The notes below the pieces were generated by a model. The model searched no databases. It was not told where the DNA came from and saw only the letters and a list, made by a program, of their open reading frames with translations. Positions 8,866 through 16,629 of a stretch of 50,798 nt of DNA are shown piece after piece. The position numbers were made by a program, and so were the translations under genes. Position 1 is the stretch's first letter. Every line of letters starts with the position of its first letter. Origin of the DNA: UBA1189 sp045660385 (GTDB lineage: Bacteria > Bacteroidota > Bacteroidia > Bacteroidales > Bacteroidaceae); NCBI GenBank assembly GCA_045660385.1, contig JAZRDT010000100.1:1-50798 (forward strand), read 5' to 3'.

Positions 8866-11010
8866 TTAGAAGAACAAGTAGCGGTTGTCTTCGATGTTAC
8901 CCTTGCGGTAGAGCTCGTTGACAATGCTGCCATCATTGATGTTACGTGTAGCTGCAGCCTTGAGAGTTTCCTGCTCAGCCTCTGCATCGTACTTTGAAGC
9001 ACCGGCATTCTTCTTGATTACCTGGAGGAAGTAGATACCACCATTACCCTTGATAGCACCGCTGAACTCACCCTCCTCAAGGCCTGCTGCTGCACCACTT
9101 ACTACGGGCTCGCTTGCGGGAACCTTGCTTACGTATGCAGGTGAAGAGAAATTTACGCGACGGAGTGTGTCAGCCTTGGCACCTGCGAGAGCGAGTGCCT
9201 CTTCCATGCTCTTTACACCCTTAGCGTTAGCAAGAATCTGATCGGCCTTCTTGTCGTTCAATGCCTGAACCTCGAGGAGTGCGGCGAAATCCTCCACAGG
9301 ACGGTAGCCTGCCTTGTGGATGTCGGCTACTGCAACTACCATGAGATGGTCGTTAGCACCAGCTTCGAAGATGTGTGATACTTCACCCTTCTCGGCACCG
9401 AAAACCCAACGGAGCGCCTCACGTGTGCCCTTAACACCACCGATAGTGTGAGCTGCATTGTTGAGCTCAGCGATGGGGTAGAGGCGGAAACCTGCTTCTT
9501 CAGCGTTGGCCTCCATGTCGGCGAGGGTCTGGTTGTCAGCCACGAATGCGCTGAGTTTGTTGTAAGCCTCTGCGTAGGTCTCGTTGCTGAAGTATGCAGG
9601 ACGCTTGATAACGGCTGCTGTGTATTTCTCTACGGGGTTCTTGGTGTCGAGTACCTCGATAATGAGGTAGCCACCACCGATGTTGAGCTGCTTGAGTTCG
9701 CCCTTCTTCATACCAAAGAGGGTGTTGAGGTAGAGGGCATTGTCGCCTGTGATTGAAGCACCTTCGTAGTGAGATGATGCAACCCATACAGGATCTGAGG
9801 GCTGGCCATAGGCCTGAGCAATTTCAGCGAAATTAGCGCTCTTGTTGGCCTTCAAAGCATTGAATACGCTGTCGGCGAGGAATGTTGCGCGCTCTGCATC
9901 GGCATCAACAATCTGAAGCTGACGGTACTGGACAGAGTCGGGCAACTGTGTAGTAGCGAGGATGCGGAATGCATTGTAGGTGTCGTCAGCCTGGTTGTAG
10001 TAGGGGCCATATACGGTGCCCTCTGCAACGTTGGCAATATTGGCAACTACATCTTCAGGGAGTCCAGCTGCTGTAACAGGAACCTCAGAGTATGCTACGG
10101 CTGAGTTAGCCAAGCGAACGAGTGCACCGAGATCGTCGGCTGTAGCGAGTTGCTCCGCATACTCGGCAACCTCCTTATTGAGCTCATCGCGGTCGGCCTG
10201 GCTGGGAGTAACCACCACGTCGATGTACTTCACGGCGCGGGTCTCAGCGGGCTGCTTGTAAATTTCCTTCTTAGCGTCGTAAACCTTTTTGATATCAGAG
10301 GTGGTAACCTTCACGAGTGAATCGGCTACGCTGTTGAAGGGCACTACTACGTAAGCAACTTCAGCGTGGTTGTTGCGTGCGCTGAAGGTGTGCTCAGCTG
10401 CTACGGGGTTTGAGAGTTGTGCTGCTGCGATGAGTGCCTCATATTTCTGAACCAAGAGGCTGCTCTTGAGGTTGCTCTCGATAAACTTCCAATAGGTGTA
10501 TACCTGGTTGTAGTAATCAATCTCTTCGGGTGAAGCCATCTCTTGGTCCAACTCGGCATACTGTGCAAGGAAGTTCATGAGCATGCTGCTGCTGAACTTG
10601 CCGGTAGCCTGGTCGCGGAATGCTGACTGGATCAACAAGGGATTGGTTCCCTCTTCGATTACGGCTTGCAACTCGGCTGTAGTAACGGTGAGGCCAAGCT
10701 TCGCTGCTTCAGTTTCGATGAGCGTGTTGCTCACGAGGGTGTTCCACACTTCGTCCTTTACCTGTGCGTTCTCCTCTTCGGTGAGTGACTGGCCACCACG
10801 TACGAAGTTGATGGCCTGAGTATACTCCTCAACCAACTTCTGGTACGATTGTGCATCGATTTTCTTACCATTGATAATACCTACGTTCTGTGTGTTTTGG
10901 TGAGGCTGCAACACTTTGGCTGCGTCACCTGCAATGAATGCAAACAGAGCTAAACCGATAACGATTACTAGGAATGCTCCGTGTTTTCTGATTGATTGTA
11001 ATGTTGACAT
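8866..11010 (-). CDS. ppiD: Periplasmic peptidyl-prolyl isomerase, SurA/PpiD type
   Basis: 714 residues. One N-terminal membrane anchor (residues about 12-30, FLVIVIGLALFAFIAGD) is followed by a periplasmic SurA_N-like chaperone region (about 40-330, 'IINGKKIDAQSYQKLVEEY') and two parvulin-like stretches ('AEGTVYGPYYNQADDTYNAFRI' and 'AEKGEVSHIFEAGANDHLMVV'). The order matches PpiD: an inner-membrane-anchored foldase that receives proteins leaving the Sec channel and helps outer membrane protein folding. It heads no obvious operon but lies downstream of lptC on the same strand. Some annotations call this family 'SurA N-terminal domain protein'; the PpiD name is by architecture. Confidence 0.88.
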   Translation of the reverse strand: MSTLQSIRKHGAFLVIVIGLALFAFIAGDAAKVLQPHQNTQNVGIINGKKIDAQSYQKLVEEYTQAINFVRGGQSLTEEENAQVKDEVWNTLVSNTLIETEAAKLGLTVTTAELQAVIEEGTNPLLIQSAFRDQATGKFSSSMLMNFLAQYAELDQEMASPEEIDYYNQVYTYWKFIESNLKSSLLVQKYEALIAAAQLSNPVAAEHTFSARNNHAEVAYVVVPFNSVADSLVKVTTSDIKKVYDAKKEIYKQPAETRAVKYIDVVVTPSQADRDELNKEVAEYAEQLATADDLGALVRLANSAVAYSEVPVTAAGLPEDVVANIANVAEGTVYGPYYNQADDTYNAFRILATTQLPDSVQYRQLQIVDADAERATFLADSVFNALKANKSANFAEIAQAYGQPSDPVWVASSHYEGASITGDNALYLNTLFGMKKGELKQLNIGGGYLIIEVLDTKNPVEKYTAAVIKRPAYFSNETYAEAYNKLSAFVADNQTLADMEANAEEAGFRLYPIAELNNAAHTIGGVKGTREALRWVFGAEKGEVSHIFEAGANDHLMVVAVADIHKAGYRPVEDFAALLEVQALNDKKADQILANAKGVKSMEEALALAGAKADTLRRVNFSSPAYVSKVPASEPVVSGAAAGLEEGEFSGAIKGNGGIYFLQVIKKNAGASKYDAEAEQETLKAAATRNINDGSIVNELYRKGNIEDNRYLFF

Positions 11011-11204
11011 TGTCGTTTTATTTTTAGTTTTTTATTATTCTCTTTCTTTTGAGGGCACGAAAGTACGAAAAAAACCTTTAATTGCATAAAAATTAGCGTA
11101 AATTTTTCCCAATGTATCTAAAAACGATGCTTTATGCACGCGGATAACACCGAGCGCACGTGATTTACGCTGATATTCTTTTGAGTGAATTGTTAATTAT
11201 CCAT
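11011..11204. other. Spacer between ppiD and lptC
   Basis: 194 bp, AT-rich, no ORF. A weak -7-like TACTTTCG on the minus strand (11058-11065) is the only candidate promoter element for ppiD; I found no good -33 partner. Confidence 0.35.
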
Positions 11205-11828
11205 TCACTCAATGCTGTCGGTGGCTACCGCCATTTCGGAGGGTGTGGCTTGCATGCTCTCCTCCTTGACGGGGAAGATGCCCTGCGTGTTCTTGATCGT
11301 GTAGCGTGTAAACTCCTGATTAGAGCTGAAACCCGTGCCCGTGATGATACGTCGTTGTTGTCGGATGCGGATGTAGAGGTCTGAGTAGACGTTACGCTTT
11401 TTCTGGTTCCAAAAGAGTTGTTCGGTGTCGAACTCCTCGTCGTTTTCGTTCTCAATGTGTACGTTGCCGCGCAGTTCCCACAGTTCCTCCTTGTCGTAAT
11501 AGTAGGCGGTGTCGGCTACGATGACGGCATCGATACACAGACTGTCGTTGAACTTCTCCAGGTAGATGCCCTGCTCGAAGGTCCAGCGCGAGGGAACGAG
11601 CCGGTCGTACACCTTCCACTCGTCAGTGATGATTTTATAGCGCACCACACCCGAGTCGCTGATATAGGTGGACACGTCGCGCGTCACCATTACGGGCACT
11701 GAGTCGCGGCAAGTGATGGCATCAGTCATGGGCGGCTTGTTCCTGCCACATGAGGTGGATAGAAACAGCATAACAACCACCGGGAGGATGGTTGCTATGC
11801 GATAGGGTGATATGTGGGTCAGATGCAC
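11205..11828 (-). CDS. lptC: LPS export ABC transporter periplasmic protein LptC
   Basis: 207 residues. N-terminal hydrophobic segment ending in a lipobox-like STSC (about residue 27), then an LptC/OstA-type beta-jellyroll region ('SGVVRYKIITDEWKVYDR', 'WTFEQGIYLEKFND', 'ELRGNVHIENENDEEFDTEQLFWNQ', 'VYSDLYIRIRQQRRIITGTGFSS'). The 'GNV...TEQL.W' succession is the hallmark of the OstA/LptA/LptC fold. LptC links the LptBFG extractor to the LptA bridge that carries lipopolysaccharide to the outer membrane. It begins 4 bp after the stop of the TPR gene, so the two form an operon. Confidence 0.9.
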   Translation of the reverse strand: MHLTHISPYRIATILPVVVMLFLSTSCGRNKPPMTDAITCRDSVPVMVTRDVSTYISDSGVVRYKIITDEWKVYDRLVPSRWTFEQGIYLEKFNDSLCIDAVIVADTAYYYDKEELWELRGNVHIENENDEEFDTEQLFWNQKKRNVYSDLYIRIRQQRRIITGTGFSSNQEFTRYTIKNTQGIFPVKEESMQATPSEMAVATDSIE

Positions 11829-11832
11829 CTGA

Positions 11833-13203
11833 TTAGCGGATTGTGGTGGTTTCGTTGATGATACCGCCTACGTGTACCTGATCTCCCTTCTTCTTGCCCA
11901 AGAAGAACAACTCCTCAATAGCGGGAGTGTGTGTAGAGTAAGCAGAAATCATCTTGTTTGCCTCCTCGGCTACAGACTCGTCTACGCGCTTTGCCTGATA
12001 CAGCTTGTCGAGCACTACGAAGTACTTGCAGCTGTTGAGGTTGGGGTCGTCGTTCCAACGGGGAGCAGCAGCATAGATGTTTGCCAACAGAATGTAGTAG
12101 GCACCCTTGTTTCCGTTGAGGCTGATAGCCTTGGCTACGTAACTCTTGGCCTTACCCAACTGCTTGTCCGAGTTGAGGATTACAGCAGCCTTGTAGCAGT
12201 ATTCGGCCTTACCCAATGAGGTGGTGTCGAGCTCGATAGCCTGATCGAAGTATTCGATTGACTTAGCGATTTCACCACGTTTGAAGTAACGGTATGCGCA
12301 ACCGGCAGCGGTCTCAGCAGTGGGGGCGATGTGGTGTGCATACTCAGAAGCATTGTAGTAGGCGTCAGACTCGGTGCATGAAAGCATACCCATCACGCTT
12401 ACAACCTTCTTCAAGTAGTCGAGGTTCTCCTTGTTCTCCTCAATCTTGGGAGCGTAGATAGCCTCAAGCTGGTCGCAGTCGGCTGCACCGCTATTGATGA
12501 AATAGGCATCCACGTTCTCCTTGGTGGTAGCAACAGCCTTGATGAGGGTTTCCTTTTGGCTTGATGTGCTATTGTTTGCAACCTCGGCAATCTTTGCGAT
12601 GAGTTCTGATGCGGTAAGGTAGTCCTGGATGAACTGCTCGCGGTGAGTCTCGTCTTTCTTGAATTTGGCTGCAGATACCTTCATGAAGTCACTGATGATG
12701 TAGTACTGATTCTTGCTCTTACCCAATTCTACAGCCTCGGTGAGCATCTCGTATGCCTTGTTGTTGTCCATACCGGGGTAGTAGGTGATGTAGGTGTGTG
12801 CCTTCTCGCCCTTTACATAAAACTCTGTCCAAGGGGTCTTACGGAGCTGGTTGAGCTTGTCGAGATATTGGAGCTGCTGGTCGTAAACGCTCATCAACTC
12901 TTCAGCATATACCTTGCGCTCAGCAACATCCTTGCTATTGGCAATAAGGCTCTTGAGGATAGCCACACCATTAGTGTAGATACCATGCTGCGATACGGGA
13001 GCATCGGTGAACACCTTCTTCCAATAGGTGTAGGCATCGGTGTAGTTCTTAGTCTTCAGGTACTCGTTGTAGAGGCTGAGGTTGTTCAAGCAATCAATAC
13101 TGTCTTGTCCGTGTCCGAAACGTGAACCGTCTTCAACTCCCTTTTGTGCCATTGCTACGGTTGAAGCAAAGGCGAATAGTGCGATAATAGCTTTAAGTCT
13201 CAT
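11833..13203 (-). CDS. Exported TPR protein
   Basis: 456 residues. Cleavable signal peptide (MRLKAIIALFAFASTVAMAQ). The body is mainly helical. Clear tetratricopeptide units lie at about 298-395 ('AGCAYRYFKRGEIAKSIEYFDQAIELD', 'AEYCYKAAVILNSDKQLGKAKSYVAKAI'), preceded by weaker repeats. Likely a periplasmic or outer-membrane-associated scaffold. Position between an outer membrane beta-barrel gene and lptC (4-bp gap) suggests a role in envelope biogenesis; this is context inference, the family has no assigned function that I know. Confidence 0.82.
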   Translation of the reverse strand: MRLKAIIALFAFASTVAMAQKGVEDGSRFGHGQDSIDCLNNLSLYNEYLKTKNYTDAYTYWKKVFTDAPVSQHGIYTNGVAILKSLIANSKDVAERKVYAEELMSVYDQQLQYLDKLNQLRKTPWTEFYVKGEKAHTYITYYPGMDNNKAYEMLTEAVELGKSKNQYYIISDFMKVSAAKFKKDETHREQFIQDYLTASELIAKIAEVANNSTSSQKETLIKAVATTKENVDAYFINSGAADCDQLEAIYAPKIEENKENLDYLKKVVSVMGMLSCTESDAYYNASEYAHHIAPTAETAAGCAYRYFKRGEIAKSIEYFDQAIELDTTSLGKAEYCYKAAVILNSDKQLGKAKSYVAKAISLNGNKGAYYILLANIYAAAPRWNDDPNLNSCKYFVVLDKLYQAKRVDESVAEEANKMISAYSTHTPAIEELFFLGKKKGDQVHVGGIINETTTIR

Positions 13204-13331
13204 GTCTTTTTGCGTATATTTAATAATAATTTCTTTCCTATATATAATATATGTATATATGACTCTACTCTTCGTGTGAAGTTTAAATTGAATGACTCAA
13301 CTCCTCGACTTCATTCTCCGGTCGTTCATTC

Positions 13332-14627
13332 TTATTGTACTTTCCACTTGTCGAACCATCCCTCGTTGAATGAGAGGCCTACGCTCAGGCGCAAGTAGTT
13401 CTCTGTAATCATACCCGGTGCGTTGGGGCGTACGTGTACGGCTTGGCCCGAGATGTTGACGATGCTCTTTCCGTTCCAACCATTCATGATAGGTAGACCA
13501 ATACCCACGGTAGCGCCATACTCGGTAGGACCCTTGTGGTCGCCCACGTAGTAGTGTGCTGTGGCATAGTGGAGGCCGGCACGATAGCGGGCACGGCGGA
13601 AGAGCTTGCGTGTGACGAGCTCGGGAATATACTCGAAACCGATAGAGGCACGATGGCGGTCGGCTCCTTTGTATCCAAAGAAATTGGTAGCACCATACTG
13701 CTGTACGCTATAGTCGGCGGCAAAGGTCAGGCGCTCGTCGAAGGTGTATGAGATTCCAGCACCATAGCCGCTGGGAATGCTCATGGGGGTAGTGCGCAAC
13801 GTGTCGCTGCTCGTAACCGATGTTCCAGTACTTGTCATGTCGATGACGTAGGTATCGTTACCAATCTCGTGTCCCAACTGATAGGTGGCACCCAAAGTGA
13901 CGCGGTTCTTGCCGAAGGAGGCTTGGTACTGTGCTCCGAAATCAACCTTATAGGTGGAGATGTCGGCTATATACTGCTTGGTACGTGTACTGATGGATGT
14001 CTCGCTATACTGATTATAGGCGTAGTGGTAAACCTCACCGTAGATGTATGAGAAGTTTCCACCTACAGAGAAACCTCTCAAGGGACTCCAGCCCAAACCT
14101 GCAGTTACCTGACGCAAGCCTCCGTCGCCATAGTAGCGGTTAGTGACGGTGATCTCTTCACCCTCCTCGCTCTTGATAATCTCGCCGGTAGTAGGGTCCT
14201 CATAGCTGTCGATGACTGCACTGTTGCTGAAGTTGTATCCGATGTTTGAGAAAGGCATCATGGCAATTGTCATTCCCAAGCGGGGCTTCAGGCGGAACTG
14301 CATGGCGAGGTAGTCGAAGGTGGTGTTGCGGGCATTCATCTTTACGGTGCCTTCTGTAAAATTGGCGTTGTGGAGGCTCACGCCTACGTCGAGCAGGAAG
14401 GTGAGTGTGTCTACCGCCGCATACGAGGCGGGGTTGAGCAGGTTGATTTGGCTATTGTTGCGCAAGCCGATACCTGTTCCGCCCATGCTTTTGTTTATAC
14501 CCACTTCCATACCCGAGAGTTGGCCGAACCCATAGCGTGTATAGGGAGAGTTCATGCCATTCTCGGCAATAGCGGGAAGTGTAAACGCAGCCACTGCCAA
14601 TAAAAGTAATGCCTTAAATGCTTTCAT
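13332..14627 (-). CDS. Outer membrane beta-barrel protein (FadL/OmpP1-like family)
   Basis: 431 residues. Signal peptide (MKAFKALLLLAVAAFTLPAIA) then 'NGMNSPYTRYGFGQLSGMEVGINKSMGGTGIGLRNNSQINLLNPASYAAVD', the characteristic opening of a Bacteroidales FadL-like barrel family. The rest alternates polar and aromatic residues, as amphipathic strands do, and the protein ends near 'LRLSVGLSFNEGWFDKWKVQ'. Its cargo is unknown; hydrophobic compound uptake is the family precedent. It overlaps coaX by ATGA (14624-14627), implying translational coupling. Confidence 0.82.
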   Translation of the reverse strand: MKAFKALLLLAVAAFTLPAIAENGMNSPYTRYGFGQLSGMEVGINKSMGGTGIGLRNNSQINLLNPASYAAVDTLTFLLDVGVSLHNANFTEGTVKMNARNTTFDYLAMQFRLKPRLGMTIAMMPFSNIGYNFSNSAVIDSYEDPTTGEIIKSEEGEEITVTNRYYGDGGLRQVTAGLGWSPLRGFSVGGNFSYIYGEVYHYAYNQYSETSISTRTKQYIADISTYKVDFGAQYQASFGKNRVTLGATYQLGHEIGNDTYVIDMTSTGTSVTSSDTLRTTPMSIPSGYGAGISYTFDERLTFAADYSVQQYGATNFFGYKGADRHRASIGFEYIPELVTRKLFRRARYRAGLHYATAHYYVGDHKGPTEYGATVGIGLPIMNGWNGKSIVNISGQAVHVRPNAPGMITENYLRLSVGLSFNEGWFDKWKVQ

Positions 14628-15358
14628 CTGTTAAGCGTTAAAATTCGGTTTAGTCCTTTTATTACAAGCAAACCATCTGCAAAGGTGCGATTTTTTGTTT
14701 GATTATCCAAGAATTTGGCGTCGCCGCCTGTTAAAAAAACCAAAAGATTGGGGTATTTGTTGCTACATTCGTGTATGTAACCCTCGATTTCATAATTTAC
14801 ACCTTGCAAAACACCCTCTCGGATGGCTGTTTCTGTGGAGTCGCCTATGGCGGTGCGTCGCCCCGCTTTACTCACTAAGGGGAGCTTGCCGGTGAAGTGG
14901 TTGAGCGCCTTGAAACGCATACCTATACCAGGAGCAATGTTGCCTCCGAGGTACTCTCCTTCAGCGGTTACTATGTCGTAGGTGATGGCGGTGCCCATGT
15001 CAATGACGAGCAGGTTGTGTCCTGGTTGCTGTGCCCAGGCTTCGGCAGCAGCAGCCAGACGGTCGGGACCCAGTGTCTCGGGTGTCTTATAGGCGATGTG
15101 GAAGGGCATCTGCAGGTCTGATGACATCAGCAGACAAGGGAATGCCAATCCTTCGATGGTCTCCTGTATGGCAGGTGTAAGAGGAATTACCGACGAGAGG
15201 ATAGCATACTCGAGCATGGGATTGCTGATCGCTATCGAGGATAGCAGCTGAGGCAACTCGTCGTGCTCAGCATGAATGTGCTCAGCCAAAGTAGTCCCCT
15301 CGAAAAGGGCTACCTTGGCTGATGAATTGCCTATATCAATAATCAGTTGATGCGCCAT
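14624..15358 (-). CDS. coaX: Type III pantothenate kinase
   Basis: 244 residues. CoaX phosphorylates pantothenate, the first committed step to CoA. It is an ASKHA-fold kinase, shown by DIGNSSAKVALFE near the N-terminus (phosphate loop), GPDRLAAAAEAW, VIDMGTAITYDI (catalytic Asp region), GGNIAPGIGMRFKAL and a late TGGDAKFL. The start MAHQLIIDIGN at 15358 fits the family; a Met at 15367 (MTS) is possible. A longer open frame to 15526 is read-through of trpS antisense. The stop overlaps the start of the OMP gene. Confidence 0.95.
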   Translation of the reverse strand: MAHQLIIDIGNSSAKVALFEGTTLAEHIHAEHDELPQLLSSIAISNPMLEYAILSSVIPLTPAIQETIEGLAFPCLLMSSDLQMPFHIAYKTPETLGPDRLAAAAEAWAQQPGHNLLVIDMGTAITYDIVTAEGEYLGGNIAPGIGMRFKALNHFTGKLPLVSKAGRRTAIGDSTETAIREGVLQGVNYEIEGYIHECSNKYPNLLVFLTGGDAKFLDNQTKNRTFADGLLVIKGLNRILTLNR

Positions 15359-15440
15359 GCTTGTCATCCCGTGTTGATGATGAATGTTGAATGATTGAAG
15401 GGGAATAAATCTCTCATCCCTCAATTTATCGTTTTCAACC

Positions 15441-16526
15441 TTATCCCTGGAACTTGCGCGACTGCTCGGCAATGAGCTCTGCATCGTCGAAGTAGTTGAT
15501 GCGCATAGCACTACGTACGTCGGCAAGTGTGTTGGCTGCTACGGCACGGGCGGCCTCGCTACCCTTTCTAAGGATCTCGAATACGGCAGGGATATCCTTC
15601 TCCCATTCCTTGCGGCGCTCACGGATAGGAGTGAGTAGCTCTTCGAGGATGGCATAGAGGAACTTCTTTACCTTCACGTCGCCCAATCCACCACGCTGGT
15701 AGTGTGCCTTCAGTTCGTCGAGGCTGCTATAGTCGGGCCAATACTTGGCAAAGTGTTCGGGCTGGCAGAAGGCATCGAGGTAGGTGAACACCGTGTTGCC
15801 CTCGATCTTGCCTGGATCCTCCACGCGAATGTGGTCAGGATCGGTATACATGCTCATGACGCGTTTGCGTACCTCCTCAGATGAGTCGGAGAGGTAGATG
15901 CAGTTGCCCAATGACTTTGACATTTTGGCCTTACCGTCGGTACCCGGCAGACGCATACAAGCCGCATTGTCGGGCAGTAGGATTTCGGGCTCAACGAGTG
16001 TGTCGCCATAGATACCGTTGAATCGGCGGGCAATCTCGCGGGCCTGCTCAATCATCGGCTGCTGGTCCTCACCGGCAGGAACGGTGGTGGCACGGAAAGC
16101 TGTGATGTCTGATGCCTGGCTGATGGGGTAGGTGAAAAATCCAACGGGGATGCTCGTCTCGAAGTTGCGCATCTGAATCTCGGTCTTTACAGTCGGGTTG
16201 CGCTGCAGGCGGCTCACGGTGACGAGATTCATATAGTAGAACGCAAGTTCGCACAACTCTGCCACCTGTGACTGGATGAAGATGGTACTCTTTGAGGGGT
16301 CGATGCCGCAAGCCAGGTAGTCGAGGGCTACCTCGATGATGTTCTGGCGTATCTTTTCGGGATTGTCGGCATTGTCGGTCAGCGCCTGAGCGTCGGCAAT
16401 CATGATGAATATCTTGTCAAAGAGTCCTGAGTTCTGTAGCTCTACGCGACGGCGCAGCGAGCCTACAAAATGTCCCAAGTGGAGTCGGCCTGTGGGACGG
16501 TCGCCGGTAAGGATGATTTTTCCCAT
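15441..16526 (-). CDS. trpS: Tryptophan--tRNA ligase
   Basis: 361 residues. Class I aminoacyl-tRNA synthetase. The HIGH-equivalent HLGH is at 16-19 (in PTGRLHLGHFVG) and KMSKS at 201-205, followed by SLGNCIYL. The 'PAGEDQQPMIEQAREIARRFN' block is the TrpRS substrate-binding region. The start MGKIILTGDRPTGR at 16526 is the family start; upstream in-frame codons lie in the divergent intergenic region. It is divergent from the DUF4105 gene and upstream of coaX on the same strand. Confidence 0.97.
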   Translation of the reverse strand: MGKIILTGDRPTGRLHLGHFVGSLRRRVELQNSGLFDKIFIMIADAQALTDNADNPEKIRQNIIEVALDYLACGIDPSKSTIFIQSQVAELCELAFYYMNLVTVSRLQRNPTVKTEIQMRNFETSIPVGFFTYPISQASDITAFRATTVPAGEDQQPMIEQAREIARRFNGIYGDTLVEPEILLPDNAACMRLPGTDGKAKMSKSLGNCIYLSDSSEEVRKRVMSMYTDPDHIRVEDPGKIEGNTVFTYLDAFCQPEHFAKYWPDYSSLDELKAHYQRGGLGDVKVKKFLYAILEELLTPIRERRKEWEKDIPAVFEILRKGSEAARAVAANTLADVRSAMRINYFDDAELIAEQSRKFQG

Positions 16527-16608
16527 ATTGAATGCTAATGTTATACCTATTTTATATAATGAGGGTGCGAAATTAGTGAAAGTAGAGCGAAAAGCCAAAT
16601 TTTTACAC

Positions 16609-16616
16609 TAATTTTG
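16609..16616 (+). promoter_or_regulatory. Putative -7 box for the DUF4105 fusion gene
   Basis: TAATTTTG matches TAnnTTTG 14 bp before the ATG at 16630. I see no clear TTTG at -33, so the assignment is tentative. An inverted TAATTTCG (16568-16575) could serve trpS on the other strand. Confidence 0.45.
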
Positions 16617-16629
16617 CCTGTCGAAACAT